Assembly: GCA_016462305.1 (NCBI GenBank)
Contig: JAEMTM010000092.1
Location: 1 to 7,167, forward strand
Direction: 5' to 3'
Origin: Sphingomonadaceae bacterium
Lineage (GTDB): Bacteria; Pseudomonadota; Alphaproteobacteria; Sphingomonadales; Sphingomonadaceae
DNA length: 7,167 bases
A program made the translations under genes and the position numbers. How positions within the stretch are numbered: position 1 is the stretch's first letter; each line of letters begins with the position of its first letter. Below are positions 1-5,388 of this stretch, piece after piece. The notes beneath the pieces were generated by a model, which was given only the letters and a program-made list of their open reading frames with translations, had not been told where the DNA came from and searched no databases.

Positions 1-345
1 CTGTGCTCGACGCTAATCAACTGCCTCACTTCGTTGGACCACCCGTCTCCACCCGAAAACAACGCTAATTGCGTCGGTTTCGTCTCGATGAACGACTGGA
101 AGGAATTGAGGAACGAGTTTGCCTCGCCGAACGGCAGAAAAGTTAGCGCAAACCGCCAAAATAAATGGCGCGTTTCTCAGAAAGCGCTGCTTCATTCTCA
201 ATTTGCAGAACTGCTGAGTTCGGCCAAGACTTGCGGTAATTGCCGTGGTCATAGATGGGCCGAACGGCTTTCACCGGACGCTTACATCCCTGCAACCCTG
301 AATGTATATCGTATGATGCTATTTTATTCAATTCTGGATAGATAG
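1..345 (+). other. Unassigned left edge; open frame without recognisable product
   Basis: One plus-strand frame is open from the first base to a TAG at 343-345 (114 codons), so it could be the 3' tail of a gene that begins outside the window. The first ~50 codons have mostly G or C in third position, which is mildly coding-like; the rest do not. The peptide shows no domain, signal peptide or membrane segment I recognise. It contains one CGNC cysteine pair near the C-terminus. The frame overlaps the last 22 bases of the convergent epimerase gene. A minus-strand frame at 13-252 shares the same codon boundaries, so at least one of the two is a shadow. The stretch may simply be intergenic or a decayed gene. 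Confidence 0.15.
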
Positions 346-1280
346 AGGATGGTTTCCTCAAGGGCGCTCTCCCACGTCACCGGCGCAGAAAACTTCAACA
401 TGGACTCGATCTTTTTCGTGCTGATCCTTAGGTGAGCGTCAAGATTGAGCCGCGCCGCGGCCTTGTATAGATCCGTCTTTGGGTCATCTGCCAACCTGAT
501 CTCTCCAGACCACCCTACGATTGCTGCAATACGCTCCAGCCAGGTGAAGTGGGAGACTGCGGCGTGGTCGGCTATGTTGAAAATCTGTCGGCCGGCCTTT
601 GCAAGTTTGGCCGTATGAACAATCGCGGCAGCGACATTTTCAACGTAGCTGTAGGTCGTGACCCAATTGGCCCATTTGATAGGTACGGTCAATTGTGCTT
701 TGCCGACCGACATTGGGCGAACGGCCCACCTGAATCGTCGTTGCCGATCGCCAACGCCATAAACCATGGGTAATCGCAAAATGGTCCAGTTGTCCAAAAT
801 CTGTATCACCGCCTCTTCGATCGGAATCTTGTCATAATCGTCCATCCAGTAGTCAGGCGCATCCGGACTCCGAGGCTGCTCGGCGCGGTAGGGGTAGCGC
901 CTTGTCCGTAGAGGTGAGTCTTCTGAAAGCGCCTCTGTCAGTGTCTCCGAGACTTCCAAATTCTGCAAATGGCCATAATTGCGATACACGTCCGAGGAAC
1001 TCAACAATACATATCTTATGGCGCGTTCGTTTAGCATCGGGAGCAACGGCAGGGTGCTGTTCAATGTCATGGCGGCTGCGTCGATGACAATGCCGGGCTG
1101 AAACTTGTCGAGAACAGATCGGACATTGCCGATATCGTTGCGATCGACAGCCACATGCATGTATGCTGACCCAACAAAGCTGGACCTAGAAAGACCGATC
1201 ACCTGCACTCCCGAAGATAACAAACGGTTACATATGGCAGAGCCGACAAACCCAGTATCACCAATAACTAGGATCTTCAC
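324..1280 (-). CDS. NAD-dependent epimerase/dehydratase family protein (extended SDR-like)
   Basis: The product is about 318 residues, the usual size for extended short-chain dehydrogenase-like proteins. Residues 1-13 form the first beta strand and the GDTGFVG nucleotide-binding loop (Gly7, Gly10, Gly13) of a Rossmann fold. VLLSSSDVY (91-99) is the strand carrying the usual Ser. RLPMVYGVGD matches the conserved R-P-x-x-YG-x-x-D segment, and YVENVAAAI matches the later substrate-side helix. I chose GTG at 1280 over the upstream ATG at 1337 because the protein then begins directly with the Rossmann strand, and GGGAG lies 8 bases before it. The extra 19 residues of the longer form are Arg/Lys-rich and unlike the family. 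The canonical YxxxK is not intact: before Lys151 stands DDYD, with Asp at the expected Tyr position and a Tyr two residues before Lys. Substrate is unknown; a nucleotide-sugar or other cytosolic NAD(P)-dependent role is possible. No operon partner is visible. Confidence 0.85.
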   Translation of the reverse strand: MKILVIGDTGFVGSAICNRLLSSGVQVIGLSRSSFVGSAYMHVAVDRNDIGNVRSVLDKFQPGIVIDAAAMTLNSTLPLLPMLNERAIRYVLLSSSDVYRNYGHLQNLEVSETLTEALSEDSPLRTRRYPYRAEQPRSPDAPDYWMDDYDKIPIEEAVIQILDNWTILRLPMVYGVGDRQRRFRWAVRPMSVGKAQLTVPIKWANWVTTYSYVENVAAAIVHTAKLAKAGRQIFNIADHAAVSHFTWLERIAAIVGWSGEIRLADDPKTDLYKAAARLNLDAHLRISTKKIESMLKFSAPVTWESALEETILYLSRIE

Positions 1281-1288
1281 ATCCTTCT

Positions 1289-1293
1289 CTCCC
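1289..1293 (-). promoter_or_regulatory. Ribosome binding site that selects the GTG start of the epimerase
   Basis: Read on the minus strand this is GGGAG, 8 bases before GTG at 1280. An AAGGA also lies in the gap but is too close to the start codon to be the main site. The ATG at 1337 has no comparable site before it. Confidence 0.55.
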
Positions 1294-1385
1294 GTGCCTC
1301 TGCTGCGTTTTCGCTTTTTGCTGCTACGCCGCCTCAATGAGGTCTAGGAGTATCAGCAGGCGTGACGAAATTCTACCGCATCTTT

Positions 1386-1454
1386 GGAATTACGGTGACA
1401 GTGCACTAAATCATTGCATGCTGGGAACCACAGCAACAGCTGCAACACCCCCTA
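1386..1454. repeat. Short dispersed element, copy 1 (longer form)
   Basis: The copy begins GGAATTACGG (1386-1395), continues through TGACAGTGCACT (1396-1407, containing the 8-bp palindrome AGTGCACT), and ends with GAACCACAGCAACA (1425-1438) and CCCCTA (1449-1454). The outer parts recur at 1651-1690, where the 29 bases 1396-1424 are missing. The GGAATTACGGTGACAGTGCA type of sequence resembles extragenic repeats I associate with RAYT-type (IS200-like) transposases, but this is from memory and not checked. Confidence 0.5.
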
Positions 1455-1593
1455 AACAGCTTTCGCTTGCAATGTAGGATTTGCTCTGAGATTCTGTGCT
1501 TCACGCCCGCATGTGTGGCGCGACCGGCTCTTTGAACATATTGACCCTCACTCCGGCTTTCGGACCCGGTGAACCAACTTCGCAAAGTCGAGG

Positions 1594-1639
1594 TAAGTTT
1601 ACAGAAATACCGCTTTTTCCGTATATGTTTGTAAACTTA
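1594..1639. repeat. Perfect 10-bp inverted repeat with 26-base spacer
   Basis: TAAGTTTACA (1594-1603) is the exact reverse complement of TGTAAACTTA (1630-1639). Inside the spacer ATAC (1607-1610) can also pair with GTAT (1621-1624), so the whole segment can fold into one long interrupted hairpin around a CTTTTTC loop. No T-run follows on either strand, so it is not a usual terminator. It ends 11 bases before repeat copy 2. It could be an operator, a mobile-element end or a recombination site; I cannot tell which. Confidence 0.6.
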
Positions 1640-1650
1640 GACGCCGAAAA

Positions 1651-1690
1651 GGAATTACGGGAATCACAGCAACACGCCCAAAAACCCCTA
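1651..1690. repeat. Short dispersed element, copy 2 (internally deleted form)
   Basis: GGAATTACGG (1651-1660) is identical to 1386-1395. It is followed at once by GAATCACAGCAACA (1661-1674), which matches 1425-1438 with one difference, and weaker identity continues to CCCCTA (1685-1690). Relative to copy 1 exactly 29 bases are absent between two GG dinucleotides, as expected from a short-homology deletion or from insertion into the other copy. Confidence 0.5.
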
Positions 1691-1692
1691 TC

Positions 1693-1728
1693 CTCCGCGG
1701 CTGGCCTCCGCGTCTCTGCGGCTCTGCG
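1693..1728. repeat. CTCYGCG tandem repeat, 8-base period
   Basis: The heptamer CTCCGCG stands at 1693-1699 and 1706-1712, and CTCTGCG at 1714-1720 and 1722-1728. The last three are exactly 8 bases apart. Read on the minus strand this gives the familiar CGCAGAG/CGCGGAG pattern. Similar strings are scattered between genes in many unrelated bacterial genomes; that statement is recollection, not a search. The tract ends about 50 bases before the nucleotidyltransferase start codon, so it probably lies in that gene's promoter or leader. Confidence 0.55.
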
Positions 1729-1777
1729 TGAACCAAAAACCCTTCCCAACCCACGCCCAATCCGGCAAACCCTCCTT

Positions 1778-2326
1778 ATGACCGCCTATCGCCCTGAATT
1801 TGAAGCTGCGCTGCGCCTGTTTGCGCGGGTCAGTGAGGCAATGAAGGTTCGGGGGTTTCAGGCTCCGGTGCTTGTCGGCGGCGCGGCGGTTGAGGTTTAT
1901 TCCCTCAGCGCCATCGCTACTGGCGATTTTGACATATCGACTGGCGCGCAGGACGCGTTTGAGGCGGAGCTGCAACGCAATGGCTTCATTCGCCCGTCCG
2001 GTCCCGGCGTGGCAACGCGTGGCTGGATTCACCCCGAACTGGCGCTTGGTTTTGAGGTTGTGTCATCAACCCTGCTCGACGGCATGGCGGACCGCGAACG
2101 GGTTCGAATGATCGACGCCGGAGAAGGCCAATCTGTATCGGTCATATCGCTTGAGGACATAATTGCCGACCGCATGGGGCAATTTGCGTCCGGTTCCGCA
2201 CCAACCATGTTCGCGCAGGCCAAAGAACTTTTCGACCTATATCCTACAGCCGATATCGGCTATATGGAAAGCCGGATACGATATGAAACCGCAGGCGAAT
2301 ATGGCATCGACGCGCTCAAAGGCTGA
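1778..2326 (+). CDS. Nucleotidyltransferase-fold protein, DUF6036/AbiEii-like
   Basis: The product has 182 residues. VLVGGAAVEVYSL (31-43) followed by TGDFDIS (48-54) is the signature of the polymerase-beta-like nucleotidyltransferase fold: the Gly-Gly pair (34, 35) and the metal-binding Asp50/Asp52. FEVVSS (92-97) would carry the third acidic position as Glu93. SLEDIIADRMGQF (124-136) matches the D-x-x-x-x-DR helix common in DUF6036 proteins. Some relatives are toxins or parts of defence modules (AbiEii type), while others have no known role. I chose ATG 1778 because the protein then begins with the usual N-terminal helix and excludes the repeat region; no clear Shine-Dalgarno site precedes it, and the frame is open back to 1496. 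The 3' end overlaps the next gene by 44 bases, which implies co-expression. A toxin role is inference only. Confidence 0.75.
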   Translation: MTAYRPEFEAALRLFARVSEAMKVRGFQAPVLVGGAAVEVYSLSAIATGDFDISTGAQDAFEAELQRNGFIRPSGPGVATRGWIHPELALGFEVVSSTLLDGMADRERVRMIDAGEGQSVSVISLEDIIADRMGQFASGSAPTMFAQAKELFDLYPTADIGYMESRIRYETAGEYGIDALKG

Positions 2327-2498
2327 ACCGAAAATCCCGACTCTCGAAGAGTTCGGGGCCGAAGTTCTGCGCCGTCGAGAGGCCTACAAAGCCAAATATG
2401 GGCGGGAACCCGACCTACCCCGCAACAAAGGCGAAAACCGCACCGAGAGCAAGAAGGCTTTGCTCAAGGCCATAGAGGATGCTGGCGGCACGTGGTGA
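2283..2498 (+). CDS. Small basic protein of unknown function, partner of the nucleotidyltransferase
   Basis: This 71-residue product is rich in Lys, Arg and Glu. It has a likely disordered N-terminus (1-18), a predicted helix LEEFGAEVLRRREAYKAKYG (21-40), a REPDLPRNKG turn (41-50) and a second helix ESKKALLKAIEDAGG (55-69). It has no signal peptide, membrane segment or cysteine. I do not recognise the family. It lacks an R-x4-6-H motif, so it is not an obvious HEPN partner. ATG 2283 has GGAAAG 11 bases upstream; ATG 2301, which would give 65 residues, is an alternative. With either start it overlaps the end of the nucleotidyltransferase gene in another frame, so the two are probably translationally coupled. 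It could be an antitoxin, an accessory subunit, or an unrelated small protein. Confidence 0.6.
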   Translation: MKPQANMASTRSKAEPKIPTLEEFGAEVLRRREAYKAKYGREPDLPRNKGENRTESKKALLKAIEDAGGTW

Positions 2499-2572
2499 TC
2501 GGCGCGGGATGTTAAATCCGCCACCCACGCACACGCCCCTCGCCAACCCCAGCGCGCCTGTGTAAACACGCC

Positions 2573-2601
2573 CCATCACGCCCCTGTCACGCGCTGGTCA
2601 T
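2573..2601 (+). promoter_or_regulatory. Putative Pho box (PhoB operator) of the alkaline phosphatase gene
   Basis: Three heptamers stand exactly 11 bases apart: CCATCAC (2573-2579), CTGTCAC (2584-2590) and TGGTCAT (2595-2601). The known PhoB consensus is CTGTCAT repeated every 11 bases; the copies match it at 4, 6 and 5 of 7 positions, and all share TCA followed by C or T. The array ends 41 bases before the start codon of an alkaline phosphatase, the classic phosphate-starvation gene. The -10 element is weak (TGCGAT at 2609-2614 is the best candidate). The two-component regulator itself is not in the window. Confidence 0.5.
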
Positions 2602-2630
2602 CTTGATCTGCGATGGGGAGGCGCGTTTTT

Positions 2631-2636
2631 GAGGAG
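2631..2636 (+). promoter_or_regulatory. Ribosome binding site fixing the alkaline phosphatase start
   Basis: GAGGAG ends 6 bases before ATG 2643. This selects 2643 over the in-frame ATG at 2613, and the resulting protein begins with a regular signal peptide. Confidence 0.75.
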
Positions 2637-2642
2637 TATCGC

Positions 2643-4172
2643 ATGCGTAAACTGTCATCCGCCCTTTTGGCATCCTGCCTGATCGCCGCGCCGTTGTTGG
2701 CGCAAAGTGCGCCTGCCCCTGCGCCTGCACCTGCCCCCGTGCCAGTCGCCAAACCGCCGATCAACACCAGCCAGGGCTATCTAAAAGCAGGCCAAGCCGA
2801 GCTGGCACGGTTGGAGGCGGATAAGCCCAACAATAATAAGGCGCGCAATGTCATCATCTTTATCGGCGATGGTATGGGGGTTAGCACGTTGACCGCCGGG
2901 CGGATTTTTGAGGGGCAGCAGCTTGGCCTCGACGGCGAATCCTATGTCGCGCAAATGGACCTTTTGCCGCACACCGCCTTAGTCAAAACTTACTCCCATG
3001 ACGCGCAAGTGCCCGACAGCGCGCCAACCGCGACCGCCATCGTCGCGGGCGTCAAAACCAAAAATGGCGTGATTGGCGTCGGGCCAGAGGCCATCGAAAA
3101 TGACTGCGCCGCGACTGCGCCGTTTAAGGTGCAATCCTTGTTCGGCATGGCGGAGGATCGCGGCCTTGCCACCGGCATCGTCTCCACCGCGACGATCACG
3201 CATGCAACCCCCGCATCGACCTATGCCCATGTCGCGCAGCGCGATTGGGAGGTGGATGCCAATATGCCCGCCGCTGCCAAGGCCGCAGGCTGCACCGACA
3301 TTGCCCGGCAGATGATGGAATGGCCGCATGGTGACGGGCTTGAGGTCATGTTGGGCGGCGGGCGTCAGCATTTCATTCCGGCGACGATGGCGGACCCCGA
3401 ATATGCCGACAAGAAGGGCAAGCGCGCCGATGGCAAGAATCTGGCCGCAAGCTGGAGCGCCGCCAACCCCAAGGGCGCTTATGTGTGGAACCGCGACAGC
3501 TTCGCCGCCGTTGATCCACAGAAAACGACTAAGCTGCTTGGTCTGTTTGAACCATCGCATATGCAGTTTGAGGCGGACCGGACGGCGGCTGGTAATAAGG
3601 AACCATCGCTCGCCGAAATGACGACCAAGGCGATTGCGATGCTATCCAAAAACCAAAAGGGCTATGTCCTGATGGTGGAGGCTGGCCGGATTGACCATGC
3701 CCATCATGGCGGCAATGCCCGCCGCGCCTTGCAAGACACCGTTGCGCTCAACACCGCACTCAAGGCCGCGATGGACCAAGTGGATTTGCGCGATACGTTG
3801 ATTGTCGTGACATCGGACCATAGCCATGTGTTCACGATCGCTGGCTATCCAGAGCGCGGGAACCCGATCCTGGGCGTGGTCTCTGCGCCCATTGGCACGC
3901 CGACATTGGCGATGGATAACAAGGGCTATACCACCTTGGGTTATGCCAATGGCCCTGGTGCGGTGAATGCGGCCGAACGCCCGGACCCTGCGAAAATGGA
4001 CACCGAAGCGCTCAATTACCGTCAGCAATCGTTGATCCCGCTTATGTCCGAAACGCATGGCGGTGACGACGTCGTTGCCCGCGCGGCGGGGCCAAAGGCG
4101 CATTTGTTCAAGGGGACGATTGAACAAAACACCATATTCCAAATCATGCGTGCGGCCCTTGGGTTTAATTAG
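2643..4172 (+). CDS. phoA: Secreted alkaline phosphatase, PhoA family
   Basis: This 509-residue enzyme would hydrolyse phosphate monoesters outside the inner membrane, releasing phosphate for uptake. Residues 1-21 form a Sec signal peptide (MRK, hydrophobic core, likely cut after LLAQSA), followed by an Ala-Pro linker (23-36). The family motifs occur in order: IGDGMG with metal ligand Asp76; PDSAPTATA with the phosphorylated Ser126; THATP (186-190); RDW with Arg200, corresponding to the phosphate-binding Arg166 of E. coli; VEAGRIDHAHH (345-355) with Glu346, Asp351 and His355; TSDHSH with Asp392 and His393; and ETHGG with His472. Every catalytic residue is present. His187 and His352 stand where E. 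coli has Asp153 and Lys328, so the metal site has the His-His form of animal alkaline phosphatases. Expression is probably governed by the upstream Pho box. The small lipoprotein gene begins 91 bases after the stop and may be co-transcribed. Confidence 0.95.
   Translation: MRKLSSALLASCLIAAPLLAQSAPAPAPAPAPVPVAKPPINTSQGYLKAGQAELARLEADKPNNNKARNVIIFIGDGMGVSTLTAGRIFEGQQLGLDGESYVAQMDLLPHTALVKTYSHDAQVPDSAPTATAIVAGVKTKNGVIGVGPEAIENDCAATAPFKVQSLFGMAEDRGLATGIVSTATITHATPASTYAHVAQRDWEVDANMPAAAKAAGCTDIARQMMEWPHGDGLEVMLGGGRQHFIPATMADPEYADKKGKRADGKNLAASWSAANPKGAYVWNRDSFAAVDPQKTTKLLGLFEPSHMQFEADRTAAGNKEPSLAEMTTKAIAMLSKNQKGYVLMVEAGRIDHAHHGGNARRALQDTVALNTALKAAMDQVDLRDTLIVVTSDHSHVFTIAGYPERGNPILGVVSAPIGTPTLAMDNKGYTTLGYANGPGAVNAAERPDPAKMDTEALNYRQQSLIPLMSETHGGDDVVARAAGPKAHLFKGTIEQNTIFQIMRAALGFN
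2709..2744 (+). repeat. Imperfect hexamer repeat coding for the Ala-Pro linker
   Basis: Six hexamers of the form GCNCCT or close to it run in frame and encode alternating Ala and Pro directly after the signal peptide. The first four keep CCT for proline, which makes the tract prone to slippage; length changes in sixes would only lengthen or shorten the linker. Confidence 0.6.
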
Positions 4173-4263
4173 GGGGTGCGTTTCAAATAAGGCGGGGGGG
4201 CTTGTAAAGCAGGGCGCGCGGCCCACATTTGGGCTTCGGGGGTTTCAGAGCAGAGGAAAAGCC

Positions 4264-4581
4264 ATGAAACGCATATTATCAGTCGCCCTGTTGTCGTTCA
4301 CGCTCGCCGCATGCGGTGAAGGCGGCGCGTTGAACGATACAGTGAAGGTCAGCGTGCGCGAGTCTATCGTCGCCACCTGCACCACCGCCGCCAGCGAACA
4401 AATCCCCGAGGGCATTCAGGTCGATATCAATCAGGTGTGCGGTTGTGCCGCCGACAAGGTCATGGACGGCAAGAGCCTATCTGACCTGGTCGCCAATCCG
4501 CCAAGCCCGACAGAAGCGATGTCCAAGGTACAAGCCTGTTTGCAGGAGCTTGGCCCCGTGACGGTGAATCCGGCGGCGTAA
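4264..4581 (+). CDS. Small cysteine-rich lipoprotein, unknown function
   Basis: The product has 105 residues. Its N-terminus MKR plus hydrophobic core plus LAAC is a lipoprotein signal with acylated Cys17, so it should be anchored in a membrane facing the periplasm. The mature part (88 residues) has four more cysteines: Cys39, a C-G-C pair (Cys59, Cys61) and Cys92. This spacing would suit two disulfides or a metal site. I do not recognise a named family. The start is fixed by the lipobox and by AGAGGAAAA upstream of ATG 4264. It lies 91 bases after the alkaline phosphatase on the same strand with no strong terminator between them, so phosphate-linked co-expression is possible but unproven. 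A GC-rich hairpin follows 19 bases after the stop. Confidence 0.75.
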   Translation: MKRILSVALLSFTLAACGEGGALNDTVKVSVRESIVATCTTAASEQIPEGIQVDINQVCGCAADKVMDGKSLSDLVANPPSPTEAMSKVQACLQELGPVTVNPAA

Positions 4582-4599
4582 CCGCTTTGCACATATGAA

Positions 4600-4633
4600 G
4601 ACCCCGTCCGGGAGGGGGGGACCGGACGGGGTT
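4600..4633. terminator. Convergent hairpin terminator without a strong T-tract
   Basis: ACCCCGTCCGG (4601-4611) pairs perfectly with CCGGACGGGGT (4622-4632), giving an 11-bp GC-rich stem, plus one G-T pair outside it, around a 10-base purine-rich loop. It lies between two convergent genes, 19 bases after the plus-strand stop and 29 bases after the minus-strand stop, so it can serve both. The plus side continues TTCATG, the minus side CTTCATA; neither is a full T-run, so termination may be only partly intrinsic. Confidence 0.65.
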
Positions 4634-4639
4634 CATGCA

Positions 4640-4655
4640 GGCCGCCGACGCGGCC
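4640..4655 (-). terminator. Second hairpin after the FAS1 lipoprotein gene
   Basis: GGCCGC (4640-4645) and GCGGCC (4650-4655) form a perfect 6-bp stem with a 4-base loop, 7 bases after the minus-strand stop codon. Together with the 4600-4633 stem it gives two hairpins in a row for transcripts leaving the FAS1 gene. No T-run follows, so it may protect the 3' end rather than terminate. Confidence 0.35.
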
Positions 4656-4662
4656 CGAAATC

Positions 4663-5271
4663 TTATGGCATGACGACGGTATCGACCAAATGGATCGTGC
4701 CGTTCGACGCAACCATATCCGCCGCAGTGACGGTCGATTTTCCGCCCTTGGCATCGGTCAGGACAATCTTGTCACCGTTCATGCCGGCCTTCAGGCTGCC
4801 GCCATTGACCGTCTTGACGGTCGCGCTGCCCTTGCCGTCGGTTATCAACTTGGCAAGATCGCCAGACTTCACATTGCCAGCAACGACATGATATTTCAGC
4901 AAAGCCGCTAGCTTGTCCTTGCTGGCCGGCATCATCAAACCGTCGAGCGTCGCCTTGTCCAATTTTGCAAATGCGTCATTGGATGGCGCGAATACGGTGA
5001 ATGGGCCAGTGCCCGACAATGTTTCGCCAAGGCCAGCAGCGGTTATTGCGGAAACAAGTGTCGATACTTGCGGGTCGCCCTGTGCCAATGCGACGATATT
5101 CTTGTTCATAGTGGCTTCGGTGGCAGCCATATTGTCAGATGCCATATTGTCAGATGCCATGGCATCGTCCTTTACAACTTCGGTTTCGGCTGGCGCAGGT
5201 TCGCTTCCACTACATGCCGATAAAGCCAGCGCAGACAGGCCGATGGCCCATGTTAATGTCGATTTTTTCAT
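4663..5271 (-). CDS. Fasciclin (FAS1) domain lipoprotein
   Basis: The product has 202 residues. MKKSTLTW plus a hydrophobic core and LSAC gives a lipoprotein signal with acylated Cys20, so the protein is membrane-anchored and faces the periplasm or surface. Residues 21-56 are an acidic, Ala/Glu/Asp/Met-rich linker that includes the repeat MASDN. One FAS1 domain follows (about 57-202): FTVFAPSNDAF (91-101) is the first conserved block, LLKYHVVAG (124-132) carries the conserved Tyr-His, and TIHLVDTVVMP (192-202) is the final block, right at the C-terminus. FAS1 domains are known for adhesion and cell-surface interactions; the bacterial single-domain proteins are mostly uncharacterised. ATG 5271 is chosen because of the lipoprotein signal and GGAAGGA 9 bases upstream; the frame is open back to 5337. 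The gene stands alone, convergent with the Cys-rich lipoprotein and divergent from prmC. Confidence 0.9.
   Translation of the reverse strand: MKKSTLTWAIGLSALALSACSGSEPAPAETEVVKDDAMASDNMASDNMAATEATMNKNIVALAQGDPQVSTLVSAITAAGLGETLSGTGPFTVFAPSNDAFAKLDKATLDGLMMPASKDKLAALLKYHVVAGNVKSGDLAKLITDGKGSATVKTVNGGSLKAGMNGDKIVLTDAKGGKSTVTAADMVASNGTIHLVDTVVMP
5126..5160 (-). repeat. 15-bp tandem repeat inside the FAS1 lipoprotein gene
   Basis: GCCATATTGTCAGAT occurs at 5126-5140 and again without change at 5141-5155, followed by a partial third GCCAT (5156-5160). In the protein it encodes the five-residue repeat MASDN in the linker between lipid anchor and FAS1 domain. The exact identity of the two copies suggests a recent duplication. 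Confidence 0.85.
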
Positions 5272-5388
5272 ACTCTTAAGTCCTTCCATATGATGCCCCC
5301 AAGCACAGTAACGTTTGAACGGGCCGAATGGGTGCATAAGGCGGAAATATATTTGGGCTTTATGTGCGGCGCGATATACGGGCGTATG
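5272..5388. promoter_or_regulatory. Divergent promoter region between the FAS1 gene and prmC
   Basis: These 117 bases must hold transcription starts for both divergent genes. For prmC, TATATT (5348-5353) resembles a -10 element, but no good -35 sits at the right distance; TTGAAC (5315-5320) is 27 bases upstream, too far. I therefore mark the region and not individual promoters. The prmC frame is open across all of it from ATG 5290, so part could be coding if an upstream start is used. Confidence 0.35.
5281..5287 (-). promoter_or_regulatory. Ribosome binding site of the FAS1 lipoprotein gene
   Basis: Read on the minus strand this is GGAAGGA, 9 bases before ATG 5271. It supports the shorter start that begins with the lipoprotein signal. 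Confidence 0.65.

Larger units (their letters stand above)
1281..1777. other. Repeat-rich intergenic stretch, 497 bases
   Basis: This region lies between the minus-strand epimerase and the plus-strand nucleotidyltransferase, so it should hold both promoters, though I could not identify a convincing one. It contains a short palindrome CCTCA-A-TGAGG at 1332-1342, two related repeat copies (1386-1454 and 1651-1690), a perfect 10-bp inverted repeat (1594-1639) and a CTCYGCG repeat (1693-1728). An open frame runs through 1496-1777 into the downstream gene, but it crosses all the later repeats and has no domain of its own, so I treat it as non-coding. I see no transposase fragment or tRNA. Confidence 0.6.

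Noticed and set aside
1594..1639. Integron attC site
   Set aside because: The arm ends do not fit the GTTRRRY and RYYYAAC core sites, and no integrase or cassette array is visible.
1706..1728. CRISPR array
   Set aside because: The units are 7-8 bases with no spacers of constant length; it is a simple tandem repeat.
1496..1777. Upstream in-frame extension of the nucleotidyltransferase (94 extra residues)
   Set aside because: It crosses the inverted repeat, repeat copy 2 and the CTCYGCG tract, shows no domain, and the protein starting at 1778 already begins with a normal N-terminal helix.
2283..2498. HEPN toxin partner for the nucleotidyltransferase
   Set aside because: The protein is too short and has no R-x4-6-H motif.
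2979..3560. Minus-strand 193-codon frame within phoA
   Set aside because: It lies wholly inside the alkaline phosphatase gene, which has every family motif; the peptide is His/Arg/Gly-rich shadow sequence.
3642..4226. Minus-strand 194-codon frame over the end of phoA
   Set aside because: It is antisense to the conserved catalytic C-terminal part of the phosphatase and shows no domain.
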